From IMG/VR virus record IMGVR_UViG_3300030108_002714, positions 1-32,727 of that record: a DNA stretch of 32,727 bases. One strand, given 5' to 3'. Every line of letters starts with the position of its first letter. Positions within the stretch are counted from its first letter, which is position 1. Origin of the DNA: a virus. The notes under the pieces are model-generated. The model did no database searches. It worked only from the letters and a program-made list of their open reading frames with translations, and was not told the origin of the DNA. Position numbers and translations under genes: made by a program. Below are positions 14,881-23,049 of this stretch, piece by piece.

Positions 14881-17800
14881 ATGGCTGTAATTAATTTTCC
14901 CTCTGGTCAATCTATTGATTTTGGAGATATGTCTCCAGAAGATATAGAACCAGTAATCGCTCAATTACAACAAGAGCAACCCGCACTTTTCCAAGTTTCG
15001 GAAGAGGACTTATCTGTTGACGAAATATTTGATAGAGCCCAAACGAGGAGAGGTCCTGATCCAGAAGAAATCAAAGCCACTCATTCTGGTGAGGTTAAAG
15101 ACTTAGGTCTTTCTTATTTTGTGGGTCGAGGAGACACGGATGAAGACAGATTAGCACGTCTTCAGACAGTGTTTGGTCAGCAAGGCGTTACGAAAGTAGG
15201 ACCTGACGATTTCTTTCTAAACTTAGATAACATAACGGAAGACGTTAAAGACAAATACAATCTTCCTGAATCAGGGACTATTCGATTTAACGAACCGGGT
15301 CTGGGTTGGCAAGATGTAGCTTCTTTTTTAGGCCGAGAAACGGTGCCTTTGGTAGCCGCTCTTGGTGCCTCTGTAGCAGCAACCGGACTTGGTTTTGGAC
15401 CTGGGGTTTTGTTAGTTGGTGCAGCGGGTGCTGCAGGAAAAGCCGTGGACGAGTTTATTATTGAAGACATCTTTGAGGGGCTACAAAGGCAAGATACTTC
15501 TGAAGTTCTTTTTGACGTTGCCCTTCAAGGTCTGATAGAGGCTGGCGGGGAAGGCGTTGGAAGAGGTATCGTTGCTGGTGTTAAATGGGCTCTTAAAGGT
15601 TCCGGTCCTATTCCTGACTCAGTTCGCGTGCAAGAATTAGCCGATACATTAAAGGCTCAAGTTAAACCAAACGGAAGACCCCGATACAGCGAAAGACAAG
15701 CTAATAGATTAGCTCGAAAGGCTGCTAAAGAGGAGGCTTCTTCTACTTATCGCAAGATGATAGATGAGGGCGCCAATATACCTGCCGTTACACTTACCGG
15801 AAAAAGTATTCTGGGCCGCACACAAGCCATTTGGGAATCTATCTTCCCTAATGATGTAGCAGTGGCCCGTAACGTAGACTTTGTCAGAAAAATTATAGAT
15901 GATGAAAAGAAGGGTTTGATAAATACAAATCAGGCTCGAGAAGCTATAGCTGAGACAGCGGAAAGCATGGTAGCTAGGTTAAGAGAGACCATGGCTGATC
16001 CAAACGCTGCGGTTAAACAAGCAAACAAAGAATTAACCAGTGTGTTGGAAAAAGAGTTTGATACTTTGTCCAAAGTGTTAGATGACACCACGTCTGGGTC
16101 ACAGGGTCTAGCTACAGAGTTTCAAAGAGGTCTTGAGTTGTCCGTAAATCTGTTTACGGCAAGGTCTAACCAACTTTATCGGAACGCAGATGCGGCCTTG
16201 GATGATGCTACAATCGATGCAAGCGGTATTCAAAGCGTTCTTAAACAGTTACAAAAAGATCCTTTATCTGGAGGGGATAAACTTCAAGGAGGTATTTGGA
16301 AATTTATTTCTGAAAACAAAGAAATTCCCATAGCTCAAGTTCCCGCTTTGAGAGCTGCTTTACGTGCTAGTGAGGCAGATCCTACTTTGTTAGGAACACC
16401 TGCTGGTGCCAACATTAAAAAAATGTTGGATGCAATTGATGAGTCCGTTAAACGAAAAGAGATTAGTCTTGCGGAACAGTTGACCAAGGGTCCTCTTACA
16501 TCCCCCGCAAAGATTGCTCAAACAAGAGAAGGTTTGGACTTATTAGCTGCGGCAAATAAACACTACGCTGACGGTGCCGAAATAATTAATTCTGGCTTTA
16601 TAAAGGGGTTAAACACTCAGATTAAACAAAAGAACATACAAGATTTGACGGGTATTGTTGATCTGGTAGTAAGAGAAAATCAACCCCAGTTGTTAAAATT
16701 TGTTCTGGATTCTGTTCAGCCTTCCGGTAAAGAAGTAAACAAAATAATTGAAGCGGGTAGAGCCAACCCCGGTGTGTTCCGTGAGTTATCAGAACAGATA
16801 GTTGCGGGGGACATAAAAGGAGTGGCTGACCGTTTAGATGATCTGGGTCTTTCTTCAGCCGCCTTGGAACGAGCGGGTATCAAGCCTGAAAAGGCCATGC
16901 TCACTGTACCTAGTGTTTTCTCAAAGCTACCAAAGAATGACCCCACAAGAGTTCGCCTTCAAAACGACTTTTCAGATGTTTTAAAATTGTATGACGAAAT
17001 GTCGTCCGCTGCCGCTGGACCATCTCAGTTTAGAGATGGTTTCCGTAGTCTGTTGGCAAACACTTGGTTAAAGAACTCAACCAAAATAAATCGATCAGAC
17101 TCTGGCATAAACTACGGCGCTCTTGCGTCATCGTTTGATTCGTTAGGCCCCAAAGTGCAAAAAGAACTTTTTGGGAATCAAACGGCTGAGTTCAGAAGAG
17201 TTATGAGTGATCTAAAAATCTTAGATAAAGATAGCGTCTCAAGATTAAATGAGTTTTCAGGTCAACTGTTTAACCAAGATGCTCGAACCATTTTAGAAAC
17301 ATTTAAAGGTACAGTTCGTCAAGCCGAAGCAGAAAGCCAAGATGCTTTCTTGAAAGCCATGGCTGGTGGTCCTATAGACGCAGAAAAGCTAGTGACCAAT
17401 GTATTGGCTAACCCTAAGAACTTTGAGACCTTACGAAGAAGGTTGGGCGATCAGGTGTTAGGATTAACGGATGATGCTCCTTTGGGAAGTTTCAAGGATA
17501 TAATAATCTCTAGAATTATATCGCCAGCGTTTCCCGCAGAGTCTGTTACAGATGATGTTGTCCGGAGTGGCTCGTGGGGTCAGGTTATATCCAAGAATGT
17601 AAAAGATCTTAACAGAGGTGGCGCCTTGGAGTCTGTTTTAGGTAAGTCAACCCTTGACGATATAAACAAGTTAGCAAAAGCTGGGGAGGTAATTTCTGAT
17701 TCGGTTATGAGGGGTAAGACTGGACTTGCAGCGGCGGGTTATTCTGCTGGTTTTGCAACGGCTTTATTTTTAAGTCCAATAGCTACCTTGACAGGTGCGG

Positions 17801-18246
17801 CGGGTATTTTTGCTATGTCCAGATTATTACGGACAAAACCAGTTATGAAATATCTTACCTCGCCTAGATTAAGAGCCTATGAAGCCCAAAGGGCCATAAA
17901 AGCGGGAGCTGATTTGTCAGGATTTGGTCAACGAAACTTAGCCGCCGAGCGTGCTAGAGAATCTGCTTTTAGATCCTTGAGAACAATTTTGGTGGATGCT
18001 GGTTACTATGCCACGGACCAAGGATTGAACGTTGCAGAGCAACGGGCAACGGAACAATTTAATCAGGCTACTCAAGCGCCTGCGGCTCCAGCTCAACCTC
18101 CAGCAGCCATGCCTGCTGCACCCGCTCAACCTCCAGCAGCCGTTGACCCTGGACCACCCATACCTGATTATCTGAAACAAGGACCCGGTCAGCCTAATCC
18201 TTTGTATCAGCAAGAGATCAATAAACTACTTGGGATGACACCGTGA
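14881..18246 (+). CDS. Large internal virion protein 2, with hydrophobic segments
   Basis: This 1121-residue protein is the largest in the window. The opening AVINFPSGQSIDFGDMSPED resembles the start of other large phage internal proteins. A hydrophobic stretch at about 152-186 (VPLVAALGASVAATGLGFGP) and another at about 945-982 (FATALFLSPIATLTGAAGIF) could insert in membranes. The middle is helical and charged. The C-terminus is a Pro/Ala low-complexity linker with two PAQPPAA copies and ends NKLLGMTP. Starting 14 bp after the previous gene and overlapping the M15 peptidase by GTGA, it ends the internal-protein series. A genome-ejection channel role is inferred; no lysozyme motif was found. 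Confidence 0.7.
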   Translation: MAVINFPSGQSIDFGDMSPEDIEPVIAQLQQEQPALFQVSEEDLSVDEIFDRAQTRRGPDPEEIKATHSGEVKDLGLSYFVGRGDTDEDRLARLQTVFGQQGVTKVGPDDFFLNLDNITEDVKDKYNLPESGTIRFNEPGLGWQDVASFLGRETVPLVAALGASVAATGLGFGPGVLLVGAAGAAGKAVDEFIIEDIFEGLQRQDTSEVLFDVALQGLIEAGGEGVGRGIVAGVKWALKGSGPIPDSVRVQELADTLKAQVKPNGRPRYSERQANRLARKAAKEEASSTYRKMIDEGANIPAVTLTGKSILGRTQAIWESIFPNDVAVARNVDFVRKIIDDEKKGLINTNQAREAIAETAESMVARLRETMADPNAAVKQANKELTSVLEKEFDTLSKVLDDTTSGSQGLATEFQRGLELSVNLFTARSNQLYRNADAALDDATIDASGIQSVLKQLQKDPLSGGDKLQGGIWKFISENKEIPIAQVPALRAALRASEADPTLLGTPAGANIKKMLDAIDESVKRKEISLAEQLTKGPLTSPAKIAQTREGLDLLAAANKHYADGAEIINSGFIKGLNTQIKQKNIQDLTGIVDLVVRENQPQLLKFVLDSVQPSGKEVNKIIEAGRANPGVFRELSEQIVAGDIKGVADRLDDLGLSSAALERAGIKPEKAMLTVPSVFSKLPKNDPTRVRLQNDFSDVLKLYDEMSSAAAGPSQFRDGFRSLLANTWLKNSTKINRSDSGINYGALASSFDSLGPKVQKELFGNQTAEFRRVMSDLKILDKDSVSRLNEFSGQLFNQDARTILETFKGTVRQAEAESQDAFLKAMAGGPIDAEKLVTNVLANPKNFETLRRRLGDQVLGLTDDAPLGSFKDIIISRIISPAFPAESVTDDVVRSGSWGQVISKNVKDLNRGGALESVLGKSTLDDINKLAKAGEVISDSVMRGKTGLAAAGYSAGFATALFLSPIATLTGAAGIFAMSRLLRTKPVMKYLTSPRLRAYEAQRAIKAGADLSGFGQRNLAAERARESAFRSLRTILVDAGYYATDQGLNVAEQRATEQFNQATQAPAAPAQPPAAMPAAPAQPPAAVDPGPPIPDYLKQGPGQPNPLYQQEINKLLGMTP

Positions 18247-18692
18247 CACGTTTATCGACACACTTTTCTTTGAAGGAGTTGACCCGCTCCGATACAGCGG
18301 TTCGTAAGGGCATCAAGAATGATCCCAACGAAACGGAAATCGAGAACCTTAGAACCGTATGCGAGAAGATACTAGAGCCTGTCAGGGTGCATTACGGCAT
18401 TCCGTTTACGCCCTCGAGCGGCTTCCGTTGTTTGCAGTTAAACAAAGAGATTGGATCATCCAGCAAGTCGCAGCACATAAACGGTCAAGCTGTTGACTTC
18501 GAAGTACCTGGCGTACCCAACATGGAACTGGCAATGTGGATCAGAGAGCATCTGGACTACGATCAGTTGCTACTAGAGTTTTACAAAGAAGACATACCAG
18601 ACTCAGGATGGGTGCATTGTAGCTATGTCGGAGATCGAAACAGAAAAGAATCCAAGCGATTCGATGGGCGAACTTGGTCCCCGCTGTCCTAG
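18243..18692 (+). CDS. Peptidase M15-family (D-Ala-D-Ala carboxypeptidase-like) lysin
   Basis: This 149-residue protein uses a GTG start overlapping the preceding TGA. It opens STHFSLKELTRSDTAVRKGI, which is the usual start of the peptidase M15A/Peptidase_M15_3 family. SGFRCLQLN precedes the zinc site SQHINGQAVDF (His and Asp ligands), and the third ligand is His in GWVHCSY. The single-domain length is normal. It would cleave peptide crosslinks of peptidoglycan in the periplasm. There is no signal peptide, so it could be virion-associated, following the internal protein genes, or a lysis enzyme needing a holin. The next mini-gene overlaps its 3' end by 68 bases. Confidence 0.9.
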   Translation: MTRLSTHFSLKELTRSDTAVRKGIKNDPNETEIENLRTVCEKILEPVRVHYGIPFTPSSGFRCLQLNKEIGSSSKSQHINGQAVDFEVPGVPNMELAMWIREHLDYDQLLLEFYKEDIPDSGWVHCSYVGDRNRKESKRFDGRTWSPLS

Positions 18693-18795
18693 TTGTGGGT
18701 GCGACAAACCAAAGATCTTTGTCCATGGACACTACCAGTGCGCCGATTGTAAATGCGTAACTGACGGCGACTGTTGTCAGGGGGCGCCTATTTAG
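18625..18795 (+). CDS. Zinc-ribbon mini-protein overlapping the M15 gene
   Basis: This 56-residue protein is encoded in a different frame from the M15 peptidase, starting at ATG 18625 (ATGTCGGAG). Four paired cysteines are visible: CPSCGC at 21-26, CADCKC at 39-44 and a final CC at 50-51, with HGHYQC between. That is a strong zinc-ribbon pattern. The compact Cys/His arrangement is very unlikely by chance in an alternative frame. Its stop (TAG, 18793-18795) interlocks with the stop of the convergent DNA polymerase (18788-18790). Function unknown; zinc ribbons of this type bind nucleic acid or partner proteins. Confidence 0.7.
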   Translation: MSEIETEKNPSDSMGELGPRCPSCGCDKPKIFVHGHYQCADCKCVTDGDCCQGAPI

Positions 18796-20716
18796 CCTTA
18801 CCCCAATCCTCGCCCAGACCTACATCTATCTTGGATGGTATCTTCATGTCTGGCACACAGTTCTCCATCAGATCCTTGATCTCAACCACCTGTTCGTCAC
18901 TCTCTATCGAAAAGCATAGTTCGTCATGTACAGTGAGCATGGGCCAATGACCATGGCCAATGCAGTCTTGCATAGACTTCTTGGTCTGGTCTGCTGCTGA
19001 AGCCTGTATCAGGCGGTTGAGGGCCTTGTACACGAAAGCTACCTTATAGTTCTGTGGGTTCTTCTGGTGCCAATCCTCTGGCCTATCGTCCATCGGCGTA
19101 TCTTGTATTTCTTGCCACTGCTCCTCAAGCTTCTCTGCATGTATCAACGTCTTAGAATCCTTTGAGTAGCCTCTGGGCTCACGCATGGGGAATCGACACT
19201 TACGGCCCAACAAGGTACGAACCTCGCAACGTTGAGACGCCGCGTCCATGACAGAGGACGCCAACGCCCGTATGAACGGCACCTTCTCATCGTATTCGTT
19301 GCGTATCGCCTTGGCTTCCTCAAAGGGTATGTCTCCAAGGGTAGCGGCCAACTTACCAATGCCCATGCCATACATGGTGCCTAGATTTATGATCTTGGCT
19401 TGGTATCTGTCTACGTCAGCGATGTCTGCCATAATCTGATGGAAGTCTACATCTGACTCTTGGTACTGCTTGACGATCTCTCGAACACGCTCATTCTCTT
19501 TGGTTGCAGGGGCAATAGAAGCGTAGTGCATCAACCATCTGGGCTCTTGGGAGCTGTAATCAAAGCTTCCCCATCGGCACCCTTCTTCTGGCAGAAAGAG
19601 ACCCCGAATGAGTTCTTTGATTTCTGGATGCCTAGAGGGAACTTGCTGTAGATTAGGATGGCTTGACGAGAAGCGTCCAGACACAGTTCCACCTTCATCC
19701 GAGCGCAACTGATTAAACTGACAGTGGATGCGGCCATTATGCTGATGGTTAAGAATCGTGTCCACGAAGGTCGTGTTAGCCTTGTTGTACTCACGTACCT
19801 CCAGAATCTTTTTGGCGATGGGATGTTCATGGGTCTTCAAGAAGTGCTTTGTAAAGCTGGGCGCATCGGACTTAGGCGTCCTCTCGTAGGGCAACCCAAG
19901 ACTGTCAAAGGCAGATGCAAGACTTTTGGCGTTCCACGGTTCAATGTGGACTCCTGTTTCTTTGTGTAGCTCCTTCAAGATATTCTTTTCTCTGGATAGA
20001 AGATAGGCTTTCGTCTTCTCTGCCTTGTCTACGTCCACCCGAACCCCACGTTTACGCATCTCAAACACAAGAGGCAACAACGACAATTCCATCTCCAGAA
20101 TGTTTTGACAGTCATCCTCCTCCAATTTCTTGGAGAGAACGTCCCACAGCTTCAAGGTAAGTTCAGCGTCACCCTCCGCATACAGGGCAACTCGCTCTGC
20201 CGGCAGCTTCCACATTTCAGCTTTAGCGTCTACGCCATGCTGACTTGCGGCACGTTTCAGGTCTTCTTCTTTCTTCCTCTCGCCCAGATATGTCGCACCC
20301 AACGCATTAAGGGAGTAACTAAATCTGTTTTCGTCAAGGATTGGAGCGGCGACCATAGTGTCAAGAATATCACCTTTGACCTCAATACCTTCTGATAACA
20401 ACCAGCCTAGATCATACTGTGCATTGTGAAAAACAACAGACATACCGTGATCAAGTTGACTTTGGAGCCAGCCGGTTACGAGACTCTTGGCCATGTTTCC
20501 TCCCCCTTCATGACCAATGGGTAGATAAGCACTCCAACCGGGGGCGGCGACAGCGATGCCTATAAGTTTGCCATCGTTCCTAACCCAACCTGGCCCCAAA
20601 TCCTTTATGCCGGGATCTTGAGTCTCGACATCTATGCAGATAATTTTTTCGCCAGATAGATCTGGCAGATGCTCTGGCGGCGACCAGACCTTCTCATCAA
20701 ATAAGTCTTCACGCAT
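18788..20716 (-). CDS. polA: Family-A DNA polymerase with 3'-5' exonuclease domain
   Basis: This replicative polymerase has an exonuclease domain and a Pol I-type palm. The start chosen is ATG 20716 (MREDLFDEKVW), in an 8-bp overlap with the upstream gene; an in-frame ATG at 20758 adds 14 residues. Numbered from the longer start, exonuclease motifs are DVET (D43, E45), HNAQYD (D116) and YAEGD (D197). Polymerase motif A is FDYSSQEPRW (D400, E405). Motif B is RYQAKIINLGTMYG (R451, K455, Y463). Motif C is VHDE (D612, E613). The residue equivalent to E. coli Phe762 is Leu459 (codon 19384-19382, CTA). There is no 5'-3' exonuclease domain, as usual for phages. It is the last gene of the minus-strand replication run. 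Confidence 0.95.
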   Translation of the reverse strand: MREDLFDEKVWSPPEHLPDLSGEKIICIDVETQDPGIKDLGPGWVRNDGKLIGIAVAAPGWSAYLPIGHEGGGNMAKSLVTGWLQSQLDHGMSVVFHNAQYDLGWLLSEGIEVKGDILDTMVAAPILDENRFSYSLNALGATYLGERKKEEDLKRAASQHGVDAKAEMWKLPAERVALYAEGDAELTLKLWDVLSKKLEEDDCQNILEMELSLLPLVFEMRKRGVRVDVDKAEKTKAYLLSREKNILKELHKETGVHIEPWNAKSLASAFDSLGLPYERTPKSDAPSFTKHFLKTHEHPIAKKILEVREYNKANTTFVDTILNHQHNGRIHCQFNQLRSDEGGTVSGRFSSSHPNLQQVPSRHPEIKELIRGLFLPEEGCRWGSFDYSSQEPRWLMHYASIAPATKENERVREIVKQYQESDVDFHQIMADIADVDRYQAKIINLGTMYGMGIGKLAATLGDIPFEEAKAIRNEYDEKVPFIRALASSVMDAASQRCEVRTLLGRKCRFPMREPRGYSKDSKTLIHAEKLEEQWQEIQDTPMDDRPEDWHQKNPQNYKVAFVYKALNRLIQASAADQTKKSMQDCIGHGHWPMLTVHDELCFSIESDEQVVEIKDLMENCVPDMKIPSKIDVGLGEDWGKAK

Positions 20717-20975
20717 CTTCGGATAACGCCGCCCACAACGCGGTATAGGCAGACGCATCTACACCATCATCGGAGTTTTTATGCCCTACCTCTTGTCGGG
20801 CAACTTTTAGCAACGTCATGCAGAAAGCAACGTCAGATGGCTTTACAGAAACATCTAAGAAAGCTGACCACAACTCTGCCGCTCGAGCGTGTAGAAGGCT
20901 GTAGTCTCCATGCTGATGAGCCCTTTCTCCAGTAACAAGTGACGCTGCTTCGGTTAGTATGTCGGCGGGTCTCAT
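20709..20975 (-). CDS. DUF6378-like small protein
   Basis: This 88-residue helical protein starts in ATGA overlap with the helicase gene and overlaps the polymerase start by 8 bp. It contains LVTGERAHQHGDY, DVAFCMTLLKVARQ and SDDGVDASAYTALW. This order, an RxxxHGDY start, then K-x-A-R and finally a D...D-x-x-A-Y box, is the signature I know from DUF6378 phage proteins, which resemble the all-alpha MazG-like NTP pyrophosphohydrolases in size. No catalytic role can be shown. The neighbours suggest a nucleotide-pool or replication accessory role (inference). Confidence 0.8.
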   Translation of the reverse strand: MRPADILTEAASLVTGERAHQHGDYSLLHARAAELWSAFLDVSVKPSDVAFCMTLLKVARQEVGHKNSDDGVDASAYTALWAALSEDA

Positions 20976-22495
20976 AGCTGATAATTCCTATCGGTTGTGG
21001 GATATAGAACGTGAAGAGATTGCTTGGCCCTCGTCACGGCTACGTAAAAAACTCTGTGTTCTATAGAGGGCTTTTTCTGGTATTGCTTATACGCGGCATA
21101 CGATATGTCAGGAATGACTATAATGTTGTCTGCCTCGCCCCCTTTCATGGAGTGTATTGTGCTTACCTTTATACGAGGTTTCTTGACGTTGTCCCCTCTT
21201 TTCAATGCGTTAAGAATATAGTTTTTCGTTTCAAGGTCAATCTTTCCAAGGGCCTGGTGCCACCGCAGGGACTCATCTACTTGTAGACCTAGATTCTCCT
21301 TTGCGTAAGACAGGGTATAAAACTCCTCCTCGTTCATCATCATAAGATTTCTGGACTTGGGACCGTAGCCTTTAGTAAATTCCTTACCAACCTTCATAAA
21401 GGTGTAGATGTTACGAATCTTTGTTGGCGCCATAGGCTGACCTTTGCACCAAGACTCCCAATCCATAATGGCTTCGTAGGTCTTGGTTGGAATGCTGGGG
21501 TGGCCATTACGGCTGTACACCCACCCCTCGTCTTTTAATTTATTAGCATGGTAAGAGGCAATCCGATTGGTCCTCGCCATCAGACACCACTCCCCTTCAC
21601 CCAACGGTACATCCAATAAATTTTGATGATGTCTAACACTCCCCTCGTGGTCCCGTGGATACCAGTTCTTGGGGGCTCTACCGTATATCCTATTGACGAT
21701 GCTTTGCGCTTGATCCCATATAAGATTCGGCACACGGTACGACTGATTGAGAACCGTCTTCTTTTCTGTCGCGCTCAAGAACGCTTTAACATCTGCACCT
21801 TGAAAGCCCATGATGGCCTGATCGTCATCACCCGTGAACACTTGTATGCGGGGGTTTCTCCTAAGAACATTGACCATGGACCACTGAAGAGTAGATAGAT
21901 CTTGTGCCTCGTCTACAAACAAGGCGTCAATGCCCGGACAAATGTCGGCCGCATTGAAGTTTTCTATCATGTCTGTGAAATCTATCTTGTGTCGCGTTCT
22001 CTTGTAGTCCTCATAAGAAAGAATAAGTCTTTTGAGTTCCATGAAGTGTAGGCCATGGTCCCCCATCAAACGATACATCTCTTCAAAAGGCATCTTCTTA
22101 CTTCGAGCCAGATGATAGAGGTTCATGTAATTATCGCCTTGAGATATCCCTAAGTTGTCAAAGTCTGTCTCAATATTTTTATTTTTGGTCCCAAACGGAA
22201 TGCCCACGGCGTCCCCTATAATTTTAAGATCTTCTGGAGACATTACATCATCTGTAGTGTAACCCCCTGCCTTGTAAGCCATGGAGTGTAGCGTTTGAAA
22301 GTAAGGAAGATCTCTCTCGTCAATGTTCCAATCCTTAACCACACGGTCACGGCTTTCTCCCGCAGCTTTACGTGTAAAAGACACACAGGCTATGCGATCT
22401 GGGTCGATGCCTTCTTGGATACAATCACGTATCCGATTGGAGTTCGTCTGTGTCTTCCCCGTTCCCGGGGGTCCTAGTATCGTCTCGCTTTCCAT
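20972..22495 (-). CDS. UvrD/Rep-like superfamily 1 DNA helicase
   Basis: This is a 507-residue ATP-dependent DNA helicase. Motifs in order are Walker A GPPGTGKT (8-15), VSFTRKAA (38-45), the Walker B DEAQD (195-199), motif III GDDDQAIMGFQGA (222-234), NQSYRVP and then STIHSMKGGEADNI. The final motif VI is YVAVTRAKQSL. The size is smaller than UvrD (about 720), as in phage versions, and only reduced 1B/2B insertions can be present. It is coupled by ATGA to the DUF6378-like gene and overlapped at its 5' end by a zinc-ribbon gene. The role would be unwinding during replication or recombination with the adjacent polymerase and primase. Confidence 0.92.
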   Translation of the reverse strand: MESETILGPPGTGKTQTNSNRIRDCIQEGIDPDRIACVSFTRKAAGESRDRVVKDWNIDERDLPYFQTLHSMAYKAGGYTTDDVMSPEDLKIIGDAVGIPFGTKNKNIETDFDNLGISQGDNYMNLYHLARSKKMPFEEMYRLMGDHGLHFMELKRLILSYEDYKRTRHKIDFTDMIENFNAADICPGIDALFVDEAQDLSTLQWSMVNVLRRNPRIQVFTGDDDQAIMGFQGADVKAFLSATEKKTVLNQSYRVPNLIWDQAQSIVNRIYGRAPKNWYPRDHEGSVRHHQNLLDVPLGEGEWCLMARTNRIASYHANKLKDEGWVYSRNGHPSIPTKTYEAIMDWESWCKGQPMAPTKIRNIYTFMKVGKEFTKGYGPKSRNLMMMNEEEFYTLSYAKENLGLQVDESLRWHQALGKIDLETKNYILNALKRGDNVKKPRIKVSTIHSMKGGEADNIIVIPDISYAAYKQYQKKPSIEHRVFYVAVTRAKQSLHVLYPTTDRNYQL

Positions 22496-22595
22496 TTATT
22501 ACTCTCTTACAGGCCAGACATAGTTCGTCATCACCTTCCCAAAAGGTTCTGGTGACGCTTCCACACCATGGGCAATCTATCCAACGATCATTCAA
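22425..22595 (-). CDS. Zinc-ribbon mini-protein bridging XF1762-like and helicase genes
   Basis: A 56-codon frame starts at TTG 22595, overlapping the end of the XF1762-like gene by 8 bp, and overlaps the first 71 bases of the helicase gene in another frame. The protein reads DRWIDCPWCGSVTRTFWEG and then DELCLACKRV, so CPWC and CLAC form a four-cysteine zinc ribbon; the remainder is charged and polar. An ATG in this frame is absent, so TTG is inferred. It fills the only gap in this otherwise contiguous operon. Function unknown. An intact CxxC pair on the expected strand argues for a gene. Confidence 0.6.
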   Translation of the reverse strand: MNDRWIDCPWCGSVTRTFWEGDDELCLACKRVINGKRDDTRTPGNGEDTDELQSDT

Positions 22596-23049
22596 CCTCT
22601 ACTCCCCATCTAAACTTCAGTTGTCCATAAATGGGTTGCCAATCTCTTTCTCGACCTTTTCTGTCCCAACTACCCTTGTCGGTTTCTCCAACAATCTTCC
22701 ACCCAGCTCCTCTTAGACTAGATCCGCTCTCTGTCTGTAAGGTGTAAGTCACCATCCGTTTGCCGCCCATCTGCTGCCATATCCTCCAGCATCTACCGTA
22801 CAGAAAAGAACAAGTGTTCTTAGGACTCTCTTCTCTTGCACAAACTCTAGTGATCTCCGCTGTATACCCGTCATCCAACAACCTCGCCACTGGACGGCCA
22901 ACTATCGCAATCCCTACCATCTCTTCTCCGGTGGTTGCTCCGATAGCAAACTTACCGCCGTCCCTCGCGGTTCTCTTACTATGACGGTGGTACTGTTCTA
23001 CAAAATTATTAGCCTCTCGTAACGTTATCGGTATGGGTTGAAGTTTCAT
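22588..23049 (-). CDS. XF1762-like (GNAT-fold type) phage protein
   Basis: This 153-residue protein overlaps the primase stop as TAATG. It contains ANNFVEQYHRHSKRT, VGIAIVGRPVARLLDDGYTA, EITRVCARE, TCSFLYGRCWRIW, TYTLQTESGSSLRGAGW and SWDRKGRERD. Together these match the pattern of the XF1762 family, small phage and bacterial proteins with an acetyltransferase-like arrangement (the GASLRAAGW region). Whether it acts as an N-acyltransferase is not demonstrated. It sits within the replication operon between the primase and the helicase, as accessory genes often do. Confidence 0.85.
   Translation of the reverse strand: MKLQPIPITLREANNFVEQYHRHSKRTARDGGKFAIGATTGEEMVGIAIVGRPVARLLDDGYTAEITRVCAREESPKNTCSFLYGRCWRIWQQMGGKRMVTYTLQTESGSSLRGAGWKIVGETDKGSWDRKGRERDWQPIYGQLKFRWGVEVE

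Noticed and set aside
20716-20758. Upstream ATG for the DNA polymerase
   Set aside because: The longer start overlaps the DUF6378-like gene by 50 bases; the shorter one overlaps by 8 and begins at the expected N-terminal region. It remains possible.
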